From contig AP019702.1 of the NCBI GenBank assembly GCA_006739055.1, forward strand, positions 930,501 through 994,500: a stretch of 64,000 nucleotides of DNA, read 5' to 3'. The DNA is from Allostella vacuolata. Its GTDB lineage: Bacteria > Pseudomonadota > Alphaproteobacteria > ATCC43930 > Allostellaceae. Of the stretch, positions 44,202 to 51,867 are shown piece by piece; the first letter of the stretch is position 1; each line of letters opens with the position of its first letter. The notes beneath the pieces are model-generated. The model did no database searches. It had not been told where the DNA came from and saw only the letters and a list, made by a program, of their open reading frames with translations. The translations under genes and the position numbers were made by a program.

Positions 44202-45593
44202 CTAGAACCGGTCGGCCCCCTTCGGCTCCGCGTCTTGGTTGCACCAGTGCCAGATGAACTCGATCAGGTGCTCGATCGATTCGAGGTACTCGTCGACCCG
44301 GATGTGCTCGTCCGGCTTGTGGGCCTGGGCGATGGTGCCGGGCCCGAAGATGACCGCGGGGATGCCGCCCTGGTTCACCAGGTGGCGCATGTCGCAGCAG
44401 AAGGGGCCGGGGCAGGGCTCGGCCTTGCCGCCGCGCCGGCCCATCACCTCGCCGAAATGGCGGGCGAGCGGGATCTGCGGGCTCTGCCGGGTGCTGTCGT
44501 CATGGTGCAGGAACTCGACCCGGGCCGGGTTGGCGGCGAGGAACGGGTCGCCGGCGTTGGCGGCGGCGATCGCCTCGCGGAACCCGTCCATCACCTCGAC
44601 CACGTCGCCGACCGCCGGCGAGAAGTAGGTGCCGCCCTTCAGCACCACCTCGCCCGCCGTCACCGTCTCGTAGTGGCCACCCGCGACCTTGCCGATGACC
44701 AGCGCGAAGGGGGCGCGGCCGGCCTCCATCGGGTCGTCGCTGCGCCGCGCGTTGTAGCCCTGCTCCAGGGCCAGCAGGGCGCCGATCACCGCCGGCAGCT
44801 TCTCGATGGCGCTGACCCCGTCCTGGCGGTCGCCCGCCCAGCGTGCCCCCGGCGACCGCTGGGTGCCCGGCACCCGCACCTGCCAGTAGAGGCCGCCCGG
44901 ATGGCTGACCGAGATGGTGTTGTTGGTCGGCTCCAGCACGATCGCCGCGTCGGCGGTGTAGCCGCGCCGGACGAGGTCGAGGGTACCGTTGCCGGCATGC
45001 TCCTCGTTGACCACGCTCTGGTAGATGACGTCGCCGCGCAGCGTGAGGCCGGCCTCCTTCAGGAAGGCGAGCGCCATCAGGGCCGCCATCTGCCCGCCCT
45101 TCATGTCGGACGTGCCGCGGCCGTACATCATGCCGTCCGCGATCTCGGCCCCGAACGGGTCGCGCGTCCACTCGCCCCGCGGCTCGATCGTGACCGTGTC
45201 GATATGGCCGTTCAGGATCAGCGAGCGGCCGCCGCCGGTGCCGCGGAAGACGCCGACCACGTTGGGCCGGCCGCGATAGTTCAGCACCTCCTCGAGCCCG
45301 CTCGCCGCCAGCGCCTCGGCGGTCGGCAGCCGGTCGTAGGGCAGGATCAGGTCGTGCTGCCAGTGGGTCGGGTACTGGGCGACCGTGGGGAAGCGGCGGA
45401 ACATCTCGGCCACGTCCGGCTCGGTCACGTCGACCTCGGCGCCGAGCGCGGCCAGGCGCCCGGCCATGAAGCGCTGCGCGTCGCCCTCCTCGCCGGTCAG
45501 GCTGGGGATCCGCACCAGCTCGGCCAGCGCCGCCACGCTGCGCTCGCGGCTCGCCGCCGCCAGTTCCAGCGCCCGTTTCAGCCCCTGCGCCAT
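44202..45593 (-). CDS. M20-family metallopeptidase/deacylase (ArgE/DapE type)
   Basis: 463 residues. Two-zinc amidohydrolase of the M20 family. Metal and catalytic residues visible: LNGHIDTV (first ligand H and catalytic D), GRGTSDMKGG (bridging D), NEEHAGN (catalytic E and ligand E), CCDMRHLVN, and the final ligand histidine region IAQAHKPDEHI. Longer than the usual 380-430 because of an insertion before the GRGTSD block. Probably cleaves an N-acyl or dipeptide bond of the substrate brought in by the downstream importer. First gene of the operon and divergent from a LysR regulator. Confidence 0.87.
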   Translation of the reverse strand: MAQGLKRALELAAASRERSVAALAELVRIPSLTGEEGDAQRFMAGRLAALGAEVDVTEPDVAEMFRRFPTVAQYPTHWQHDLILPYDRLPTAEALAASGLEEVLNYRGRPNVVGVFRGTGGGRSLILNGHIDTVTIEPRGEWTRDPFGAEIADGMMYGRGTSDMKGGQMAALMALAFLKEAGLTLRGDVIYQSVVNEEHAGNGTLDLVRRGYTADAAIVLEPTNNTISVSHPGGLYWQVRVPGTQRSPGARWAGDRQDGVSAIEKLPAVIGALLALEQGYNARRSDDPMEAGRAPFALVIGKVAGGHYETVTAGEVVLKGGTYFSPAVGDVVEVMDGFREAIAAANAGDPFLAANPARVEFLHHDDSTRQSPQIPLARHFGEVMGRRGGKAEPCPGPFCCDMRHLVNQGGIPAVIFGPGTIAQAHKPDEHIRVDEYLESIEHLIEFIWHWCNQDAEPKGADRF

Positions 45594-45656
45594 GTCGCCC
45601 CCGTTGCTTGACGGGTCGATCTTCCGCCGATCCGGGTCGCCAGGGAAATTTAGAAT

Positions 45657-45686
45657 TTGAACGGTACTGTTAGAAAAATTTATACT
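45657..45686 (+). promoter_or_regulatory. promoter for the LysR gene, apparently leaderless
   Basis: TTGAAC (45657-45662) and TATACT (45681-45686), 18 bases apart, make one of the best sigma70-like pairs in the window. Only 5 bases separate the -10 from the ATG at 45692, so the transcript would begin at or beside the start codon. The whole region is A+T-rich and shared with the divergent deacylase gene. Confidence 0.6.
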
Positions 45687-45691
45687 TGGCC

Positions 45692-46594
45692 ATGATCTAC
45701 ACCCAGATCCGCGCCTTCGACGCCGTCGCCCGCGAGGGCAGCTTCTCCCGCGCCGCCGAGCTGCTGGGCGTGACCCAGCCGGCGCTCACCATCCAGGTCA
45801 AGGCGCTGGAGGAACGCTACGGCGTCAAGCTGCTGCTGCGCCAGGGCCGGTCGGTGCAGCTGACCGAGCTGGGGGCCCGGCTCTTCAAGATGTCGCGCCG
45901 CCTGGCGGGGCTGGAGGAGCAGATCCGCGAGACGCTGGCCGCCTCCCACGAGCTGGAGCAGGGGCAGCTGCGCCTGGCGGTGGACGGGCCGCACATCGTC
46001 ATGGGCATCTTCGCCCGCTTCATCGCCCGCCATCCCAACGTCGGCCTGTCGGTGGCGCTCGGCAACAGCCGCTTCGTCCGCCAGGAGCTGATCGACCGTC
46101 GGGCGGACATCGCCATCCTGCCCGGGGTCGACGCCCACCCGCAGATCCACGCGGTGCCGCTGTGGCACCATCGCGGCGTGGTCATCGTCGCCCGCGGCCA
46201 CCCCTGGGCCGGCCGGGCCGAGATCGACCCGGCCGAGCTGGACGGCCAGCCGATGATCGGCCGCGAGGAGGGCTCGATGACCCAGCGCCTGGTGGACGAG
46301 ACCCTGGCCCGGGCCGGCGCCGTGCCGCGCATGGTGCTGGAGCTCGGCAGCCGCGAGGCCCTGTGCGCGGCGGTCGCCGCCGGCCTCGGGCTCGGCATCG
46401 TCTGGGAGCTGGAGGCCCAGGGCGCCCCCGGCCTCGCCATGGTGCCGATCGCGGGGGACCAGGTGCGCAGCACCGACTATGTCGCGTGCCTGAAGAGCGA
46501 GTGGATGCGCAAGTCGATCAAGGCCTTCTTCCAGGTGGCGCTCGCCCTGCCGGGCGAGCGGCAGGACATCGCGGCCCTGCGGGCCGGCGCGTAG
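45692..46594 (+). CDS. LysR-family transcriptional regulator of the peptide-uptake operon
   Basis: 300 residues. Winged HTH at 1-60: IRAFDAVAREGSFSRAAELLGVTQPALTIQVKALE, in pieces FDAVAREGSFSRAAELLG and TQPALTIQVKALEERYG. The effector domain runs from about 88 (LRLAVDGPHIVMGIFARFI) to the end and resembles LysR_substrate. The group is similar to regulators of 2-aminoethylphosphonate or amino-acid use, but this is not specific. It is divergent from the M20-dpp operon and is its likely activator. Confidence 0.87.
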   Translation: MIYTQIRAFDAVAREGSFSRAAELLGVTQPALTIQVKALEERYGVKLLLRQGRSVQLTELGARLFKMSRRLAGLEEQIRETLAASHELEQGQLRLAVDGPHIVMGIFARFIARHPNVGLSVALGNSRFVRQELIDRRADIAILPGVDAHPQIHAVPLWHHRGVVIVARGHPWAGRAEIDPAELDGQPMIGREEGSMTQRLVDETLARAGAVPRMVLELGSREALCAAVAAGLGLGIVWELEAQGAPGLAMVPIAGDQVRSTDYVACLKSEWMRKSIKAFFQVALALPGERQDIAALRAGA

Positions 46595-46598
46595 CCCG

Positions 46599-47159
46599 TC
46601 ACCGTGGCCGCTTCGCCAGCGCGGCCGCGACGCAGGCCAGTTCGGCGTCGTCCGCGCCCGGCGTGAACCAGCGCACCTGGCCGATCTCGCCCGCCGGGCC
46701 GCGGTCGGCGAGCGGGCCGTCGAGGCGGACCAGGTACTGGAAGTCGAAATGCAGGTGGGTGCCCTCGCCCCGGGACGGGCGGGCCGGGATCGGGTGGATG
46801 TTGATGTCGAGCGGGATGCGCGGGTCGTCGCACCAGGGGATGATCCGGGCGGCCGCGGCCCCGGTCTCCTCCTGCATCTCGCGCAGCACGCCCTCCCACG
46901 CCCATTCGCCCGGGTCGACATGCCCGCCCGGCTGCAGCCAGCGGCCGAGCGCCTCGTGGAAGATCAGCAGCACCCGCCCGTCGGGAGCCAGGATGATGCC
47001 GCTGCCCGTGATGTGCCCCGCCATCGCCGCCCGGTCGTGCGGGTCGTCGGGCAGGGCAAGCCGCCGGCGGAGCGGCGCGACGGCCGCCGCCTCGTCCGGG
47101 AAGTACCCGAGATAGGTATCGAGGATGGCGGCGTAGGCGGCATGGATCGGGCGCATCAT
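46599..47159 (-). CDS. Nudix hydrolase
   Basis: 186 residues. The Nudix box is complete: GHVDPGEWAWEGVLREMQEETG fits GX5EX7REUXEEXGU, read as GHVDPGE, WAWEGVL and REMQEETGA. An N-terminal helical extension of about 50 residues precedes it. The substrate, a nucleoside diphosphate linked to another group, cannot be told from sequence. I start at ATG 47159 (MMRPIHAAY); the longer open frame upstream enters the palindromic repeat. Convergent with the LysR gene, 4 bases apart. Confidence 0.87.
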   Translation of the reverse strand: MMRPIHAAYAAILDTYLGYFPDEAAAVAPLRRRLALPDDPHDRAAMAGHITGSGIILAPDGRVLLIFHEALGRWLQPGGHVDPGEWAWEGVLREMQEETGAAAARIIPWCDDPRIPLDINIHPIPARPSRGEGTHLHFDFQYLVRLDGPLADRGPAGEIGQVRWFTPGADDAELACVAAALAKRPR

Positions 47160-47201
47160 GGCCCGATCATACCAGCTTCGGAGCGCTGCCCACCGGTCGT
47201 A

Positions 47202-47302
47202 GCGTCCCTCGACGAGGCTCGGGATGAGGGGATTTCTCCATCGGCGCAAACGCTTGTGGAGAAAGGAAAATCTCCTCATCCCGAGCTTTGGTCGAGGGAC
47301 GC
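47202..47302. repeat. palindromic intergenic repeat, copy B
   Basis: Arms 47202-47230 and 47274-47302 are inverted copies with a few mismatches (cores CCTCGACGAGGCTCGGGATG and its partner CATCCCGAGCTTTGGTCGAG), extended by ATTT/AAAT on the loop side. The loop contains CGCTTGTGGAGAAAGGAAAA, close to the loop of copy A near 15.9 kb, so loop and arms belong to one element. Confidence 0.85.
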
Positions 47303-47378
47303 TTTGACCGGCGGCCAACGCTCCTGTCGACGTCCGCCGGCGGTTTCATTCCCGGCGGGTCGGGCCAACCGGCGGGAA

Positions 47379-47405
47379 CTCATCCCGAGCCCCGTCGAGG
47401 GACGC
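47379..47405. repeat. palindromic repeat, solitary half-copy
   Basis: One arm only (CTCATCCCGAGCC...GAGGGACGC), followed by the same CTTTG that flanks copy B. No partner arm was found nearby. Together with copy B it fills most of the 284-base gap between the Nudix and aminotransferase genes; I see no gene in that gap. Confidence 0.75.
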
Positions 47406-47443
47406 TTTGGCAGTCGGCCAGCGCCCGGCCTCGCTCTGGAAAC

Positions 47444-48721
47444 CTACCCGGCGTCGCCCAGCGCCTCCGACAGGCGGTCGCAGAAGGCGGCGCACATCGC
47501 CCGGTCGTGGGCCAGCGACAAATAGAGCTTGGTGCCCATCGGGTTGAGGAAGACGCCGCGGGCGAAGAGGCCCAGCATCATCCGCCGGGCCCGGTTCCTG
47601 TCGCCGCGCCTGGTGGAGCGGTAGTCGACGACCGGCTGGTCGCTGAAGACGATCTGCGCCAGGGGCCCGTCGCCGATGATCTGCCCGGTGATCTGCCGGT
47701 CGGCCAGCACCTGGCGCAGCATGGCGCGGAACTCCGCCCCCAGCCCGTGCAGGTGCTGGTAGGTGCCGGGCTGGCGGAAGACGCCGAGTGCCGCGTTGGC
47801 GGCCGCGGTCGAGATCGGGTTGCCGCCCAGGGTGGAGGCCATCCAGACATAATGGTCGGTGCCGATGCGCGCCTCGTCGACCCAGTCCATCAGGTCGGCC
47901 CGGCCGCCGAAGGCGCCGATCGGGTAGCCGCCGCCCAGCGCCTTGCCATAGGCGACCAGATCGGGGACGACGCCGTAGAACTCCTGCGCCCCGCCATAGG
48001 CCAGGCGGAAGCCGGTCACCACCTCGTCGAAGATCAGGATCAGGCCGAGCTCGGTGCAGATCCGCCGCACCCCCTCCAGGAAGCCCGGCACCGGCGGGGT
48101 GCAGCGCTGCAGCGGCTCCATGATGACGCCGGCCAGGCTGGCGCGGTGGGCGCGCAGGATCTCTTCGGTGCGCGCCAGGTCGTTCCACGGCGCCACCAGC
48201 AGCTCGTGGGCGGCCGACGGCGTGCCGGCGCTGGTCAGCTCCGGCTGCGGGAAGGGCAGGTCGCGGCTCGGGAAGAGGCTGGTGACGCCGGCCTCGTTGG
48301 CGCCGTGATAGGCGCCCTCGAACTTCAGGATGCGCGCCTTGCCCGACACCGCGCGGGCGACCCGCTGGCAGTACATCGTCGCCTCGGTGCCGGATGCGCA
48401 GAAGCGCAGCCGCTCGGCCGCCGGGCAGACCCGGCGGATTTCCTCGGCCAGGTCCAGCACCTGGGTGTTGAGATAGGCGAAGTTGGAGCCGAGCGGCGCC
48501 TGGCGGGTCACCGCCTCCACCACCTCCGGCCGGGCATGGCCGACCAGGGCGGAGCCCCAGCCCATGGAGAAATCGAGATACTCCTTGCCGGCGGTGTCCC
48601 ACAGGCGGGCGCCCTGGCCGCGCGCGATCGCGACCAGCAGCTCGGGCGGCAGGCCGAACTCGCCATTGGCGATTCCCGCCGGAAAGGCGGCGCGTGCGCG
48701 GGTGGCGATCTCGGTCGGCAT
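47444..48721 (-). CDS. class III PLP-dependent aminotransferase (glutamate-1-semialdehyde aminomutase-like)
   Basis: 425 residues. Features: EYLDFSMGWGSALVGHARPEVVEAV, FCASGTEATMYCQRVARA, YHGANEAG, LILIFDEVVTGFRLAYGG, and the PLP lysine in LVAYGKALGGGYPIGAFGG. It is like HemL in fold but lacks that enzyme's heme-pathway context, so a catabolic transaminase or aminomutase is more likely. ATG 48721 is used; the 851-residue open frame upstream is an artefact. It is divergent from a 3-hydroxyisobutyrate-dehydrogenase-like gene across a strong dyad. Confidence 0.86.
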   Translation of the reverse strand: MPTEIATRARAAFPAGIANGEFGLPPELLVAIARGQGARLWDTAGKEYLDFSMGWGSALVGHARPEVVEAVTRQAPLGSNFAYLNTQVLDLAEEIRRVCPAAERLRFCASGTEATMYCQRVARAVSGKARILKFEGAYHGANEAGVTSLFPSRDLPFPQPELTSAGTPSAAHELLVAPWNDLARTEEILRAHRASLAGVIMEPLQRCTPPVPGFLEGVRRICTELGLILIFDEVVTGFRLAYGGAQEFYGVVPDLVAYGKALGGGYPIGAFGGRADLMDWVDEARIGTDHYVWMASTLGGNPISTAAANAALGVFRQPGTYQHLHGLGAEFRAMLRQVLADRQITGQIIGDGPLAQIVFSDQPVVDYRSTRRGDRNRARRMMLGLFARGVFLNPMGTKLYLSLAHDRAMCAAFCDRLSEALGDAG

Positions 48722-48802
48722 CGGCGATCCCCCTGGTCGTTGCGGCGGTCGACAGCGGCACCGCCCGCGTGAGAGAAGAGCGGCCGGCAGGTCATTAATC
48801 AA

Positions 48803-48838
48803 ATTAATTCCTCTCGCAAAATTGCGAAGAGAATTAAT
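48803..48838. promoter_or_regulatory. 36-bp palindromic operator candidate
   Basis: Arms ATTAATTCCTCTCGCAA (48803-48819) and TTGCGAAGAGAATTAAT (48822-48838) match in 14 of 17 positions around a 2-base centre. It is A+T-rich in a G+C-rich genome and lies in the divergent gap just before the dehydrogenase start. It probably controls both the aminotransferase and dehydrogenase genes. Confidence 0.6.
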
Positions 48839-48859
48839 GCTATGGGAAGGGCAGGCGGC

Positions 48860-49750
48860 ATGCGCAGGATCGCGTTTCTCGGGCTCGGCAACATGGGGAC
48901 GGGCATGGCGGCGCGGCTGCTGGCGGCGGGCCACGCGGTCACCGTCTACAACCGCTCGCCGCGCCGGGCGGCCCCCTTGCGCCCGCTCGGCGCCACGGTC
49001 GCCACCACCCCGCGCGCGGCCGCCGAGGGGGCGGAGATCGTCTTCTCCATGGTCGGCGACGATGCCGCCTCGCGGCACATGTGGCTGGGGCGCGACGGCG
49101 CGCTCGGCGCGCGGACGGCACCGCGCGCATTTGCGATCGAGTGCTCGACCATCTCCCACCGCTGGCTGGCGACGCTGGCGGGCCGGGCCCGGGCGCGCGG
49201 CCTGCGCTTCGTCGACTGCCCGGTCACCGGCCTGCCCGACGCGGCCGCCGCCGGCCGGCTGACGCTCTTCGTCGGCGCCGAGCCGGCCGACGTCACCGCG
49301 CTGACGCCGGTCTTCGATGCGATCGCGACCGAGGTCATCCGCTTCGGCCCGGTCGGCGCCGGCAATGCCTACAAGCTGATCGTCAACCTGATGGGCTCGA
49401 TCCAGATCGCGGCACTGGCCGAGGGGCTGGTGGTGGCGGAACGCGCCGGGCTCGACCTCGACCAGGTCGCCTACGCCCTGTCCAAGGGCGGGTCGGCCAG
49501 CCCCCAGGTGGTGCGCAACGCCCCGCGCATGGTCCGCGGCGACCATGCCCACGACGTCGTCTTCTCGGGCAAGTGGCGGCTGAAGGACACGGCCTACGGC
49601 CTGGCCCATGCGCGCGCCATGGGGGTCGCCTCGGCCATGGGGGCGGGCGCGGTCAATGCCTTCCGCCTGCTGGTCGCCGACGGGACCGAACTGGAGAACG
49701 AAAGCAAGCTCATCGACGCGGTGCGGGCGCGCGATTCCCGCCGCCGCTGA
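48860..49750 (+). CDS. NAD(P)-dependent beta-hydroxyacid dehydrogenase (3-hydroxyisobutyrate dehydrogenase-like)
   Basis: About 296 residues. Rossmann motif IAFLGLGNMGTGMAARL at the N-terminus; the substrate loop DCPVTGLPDAAAAGRL; and the catalytic lysine in GAGNAYKLIVNLM. The family oxidises 3-hydroxy acids such as 3-hydroxyisobutyrate or tartronate semialdehyde, or reduces imines. ATG 48860 has GGAAGG upstream and matches the family start; ATG 48842 would add 6 residues. Followed by an FAD monooxygenase gene after a 97-base gap with its own operator. Confidence 0.86.
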   Translation: MRRIAFLGLGNMGTGMAARLLAAGHAVTVYNRSPRRAAPLRPLGATVATTPRAAAEGAEIVFSMVGDDAASRHMWLGRDGALGARTAPRAFAIECSTISHRWLATLAGRARARGLRFVDCPVTGLPDAAAAGRLTLFVGAEPADVTALTPVFDAIATEVIRFGPVGAGNAYKLIVNLMGSIQIAALAEGLVVAERAGLDLDQVAYALSKGGSASPQVVRNAPRMVRGDHAHDVVFSGKWRLKDTAYGLAHARAMGVASAMGAGAVNAFRLLVADGTELENESKLIDAVRARDSRRR

Positions 49751-49789
49751 GCGGATCCGCACGGGGAAGGGGTCGACTTGGTATTTCCT

Positions 49790-49799
49790 TGGTATACCA
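49790..49799. promoter_or_regulatory. TGGTATACCA palindrome upstream of the FAD monooxygenase
   Basis: A perfect 10-bp palindrome, preceded by another TTGGTAT at 49779-49785 spaced exactly one helical turn (10 bases) away. GTATAC-centred dyads are typical for GntR-family repressors; a GntR gene lies 1.2 kb downstream. Confidence 0.5.
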
Positions 49800-49847
49800 T
49801 TTGCCTCCGGGAACTGGGCCCAGGGTCGAACAGGCGGAGCTAGAGGA

Positions 49848-50969
49848 ATGACGAAGCGGCGGCATGCGGAGATCGCGGGGGCGGGGTTTGCGGGCCTGGC
49901 GGCGGCGGCGGCACTGGGGCAGCGCGGCTGGTCGGTGCGCGTCCATGAGATGAATCCCGAGCTGCGCGCCTTCGGCGCCGGGATCTTCATCTGGGACAAC
50001 GGCCTCAGGGTCCTGAACGCGATCGGCGCGTATCTCGACGTGCGCCGCGGCGCCTTCGCCGCCCCCGCCTACGAGACGCGGACCGACGGCAAGTGCCTGT
50101 CCTTCCAGCCGATCAACGGCGCCGGCCAGTACCGGCTCCTGACCATGACCCGCCAGCATCTCCACGCCGCGATGGTCAAGGCGGCGCTGGCCGCCGGGGC
50201 GGAACTGGTCACCAGCTCCGAGGCGGTCGGCGCCACGCCCGACGGCGCGCTGCTGCTGGCCGACGGCACCCGGCTGCCGGCCGACATCGTGCTCGGCTGC
50301 GACGGGGTGCGGTCGCGGGTGCGCGATTCGCTGGCGATCCCCCAGGAGCGCCGGAAGTACCAGGACGGCCTCATCCGCGTGCTGACCGATCGCACCGGGC
50401 TCAAGGGCGGCGAGTGGGACCATGTCATCGACTTCTGGGCGCACAGCCCGCGCACGCTGCGCATCCTCTACACGCCGTCGGGTGAGAACGACCTCTACAT
50501 GGCGATGATGGCGCCGGTCGCCGACGCCGAGTCCTCGGCCATCCCGATCAACCCCGCGCCCTGGATCGAATGCTTTCCGCAGCTCGCCCCCGCCCTGACC
50601 CGGCTCGGCGACCGCGGCCGCTACGACGTCTACGAGACGACCAAGATCCCCTACTGGTCGGTCGGCCGGGTGGCGATCGTCGGCGATTCCGCCCATGCCA
50701 TGCCGCCGACGCTGGCCCAGGGGGCGGGCTGCGCCATCACCAACGCGCTTGGCCTGGCGGTCGCGCTGGACGAGGCCGGCACGGTCGAGGAGGCGCTCGC
50801 CCTGTGGGAGGCGCGGGAGCGCCCGTTGACCGACCACACCCAGCGGCGCGCCGCCGAGATCGCCGCGTCGCGCGTGCTGGCGAGCGGCATGAAGTGGGAC
50901 GACGAAGGGCTGCGCGCCGCCCGCCACATCCCGACCGGGGCCGACATGCCGTTCGCGGACGCGGCGTAG
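49848..50969 (+). CDS. FAD-dependent monooxygenase (group A)
   Basis: 373 residues. FAD-binding IAGAGFAGLAAAAALGQRGW at 8-28 in pieces, DG motif LGCDGVRSRVRDSL, and the GDSAHAMPPTLAQGAGCAI motif near the C-terminal third. It resembles salicylate or 3-hydroxybenzoate hydroxylase-like enzymes. AGAGGA ribosome site before the ATG at 49848. The gene stands between a hydroxyacid dehydrogenase and a GntR regulator and has its own operator-like palindrome upstream; it may hydroxylate an aromatic substrate, but the specific compound is unknown. Confidence 0.85.
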   Translation: MTKRRHAEIAGAGFAGLAAAAALGQRGWSVRVHEMNPELRAFGAGIFIWDNGLRVLNAIGAYLDVRRGAFAAPAYETRTDGKCLSFQPINGAGQYRLLTMTRQHLHAAMVKAALAAGAELVTSSEAVGATPDGALLLADGTRLPADIVLGCDGVRSRVRDSLAIPQERRKYQDGLIRVLTDRTGLKGGEWDHVIDFWAHSPRTLRILYTPSGENDLYMAMMAPVADAESSAIPINPAPWIECFPQLAPALTRLGDRGRYDVYETTKIPYWSVGRVAIVGDSAHAMPPTLAQGAGCAITNALGLAVALDEAGTVEEALALWEARERPLTDHTQRRAAEIAASRVLASGMKWDDEGLRAARHIPTGADMPFADAA

Positions 50970-50984
50970 GGGCGGCGCTCAAGC

Positions 50985-51016
50985 GGATTGATCTGTACGA
51001 ATCCCGGGCGTAGCTT
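50985..51016 (+). promoter_or_regulatory. promoter with embedded dyad before the GntR gene
   Basis: TTGATC (50988-50993), 17 bases, TAGCTT (51011-51016). A dyad GGATT...AATCC (50985-50989, 51000-51004) surrounds ATCTGTACG (50991-50999). The near-identical ATCTGTATG recurs at 51765 before the receptor gene, as expected for an autoregulated repressor. Confidence 0.5.
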
Positions 51017-51045
51017 CGGCCTCCCTGGGGTCGGACGGCGGTGGG

Positions 51046-51753
51046 ATGATGGCGGCGGTGCGGTGGCGCGAGGTCCATGACGCGCTGGAGCGGGAGATCG
51101 GCGAGGGCGTCTATCCGCAGGGCGCCCGCCTGCCGGTGGAGGACACGCTGGCCGAGCGCTTCGGGGTGCATCGCCACACCGTCCGCCGGGCGGTGGCCGC
51201 ACTCGCCCAGCGCGGCATCCTGACCGTCCAGCAGGGGCGCGGCACCTTCGTGCGGCGCGGCGCCGTCGACTACCGCGTCGGCCGCAAGACCCGCTTCACC
51301 GAGATCGTCACCGGGCAGCAGCGCTCGCCCACCCGCCGCCTGCTGCGGGCGGTGGAGATGCCGGCCGACGCGGCGACGGCAGCCGCGCTGGGGCTGGGCG
51401 CAGGGGCCGCCTGCTTCATGCTGGAAACCCTGGACGAGGTCGACGGGGTGCCGATCGGCCTGTGCAGCCACCATTTCCCGGTCGCCCGGGTGCCCGGCCT
51501 GATCGACGCCTACATCGAGACCGGCAGCATCACCGGGGCCCTGGAACGGCACGGGCTCGGCGACTATGAGCGGCGGCGGACCAGCGTCACCGCCCGGATG
51601 CCGACCGCCGAGGAGGCGGCGCTACTGCGCCAGCCGCGCGACCAGCCGGTGCTGCTGATCGAATCCCTCAACGTCGACCCGGCCGGGGCGCCGCTCGAGT
51701 ACGGGGTGGCGCGCTCGGTCGCCGAGCGGGTCAAGATGGTGTTCGAGACCTGA
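51046..51753 (+). CDS. GntR-family regulator with UTRA domain (PhnF/HutC type)
   Basis: 235 residues. N-terminal winged HTH: VHDALEREIGEGVYPQGARLP, then LAERFGVHRHTVRRAVAALAQRG. The UTRA effector domain runs from about 95 to the end (AACFMLETLDEVDGVPIGLCSHHFP, shown in part; LLIESLNVDPAGAPLEYGVAR). UTRA regulators bind small molecules related to the substrates of nearby genes, here probably a phosphodiester or phosphonate brought in by the ABC importer. It heads the cluster in the same direction. Confidence 0.88.
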   Translation: MMAAVRWREVHDALEREIGEGVYPQGARLPVEDTLAERFGVHRHTVRRAVAALAQRGILTVQQGRGTFVRRGAVDYRVGRKTRFTEIVTGQQRSPTRRLLRAVEMPADAATAAALGLGAGAACFMLETLDEVDGVPIGLCSHHFPVARVPGLIDAYIETGSITGALERHGLGDYERRRTSVTARMPTAEEAALLRQPRDQPVLLIESLNVDPAGAPLEYGVARSVAERVKMVFET

Positions 51754-51764
51754 TCGTCCAAAAC

Positions 51765-51782
51765 ATCTGTATGTCTTAAAAT
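51765..51782 (+). promoter_or_regulatory. promoter/operator before the ABC receptor gene
   Basis: TAAAAT (51777-51782) is a good -10 in an A+T-rich stretch. ATCTGTATG (51765-51773) lies directly upstream, in the spacer, and matches the motif in the GntR promoter at 8 of 9 positions. The -35 is weak, which fits a regulated promoter. Confidence 0.45.
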
Positions 51783-51867
51783 ATTCATCCAGAAGAAACC
51801 GGACCGCAAGGCGTGGTCCCTAGCCTGCCGCCTCCGACGACCGCTTCGTGCATCGAGGAGGCTATTC

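Noticed and set aside
47160-47443. CRISPR array in the repeat-rich gap
   Set aside because: The repeats are inverted, few and unevenly spaced, with related rather than unique intervening sequence, and no cas genes are present.
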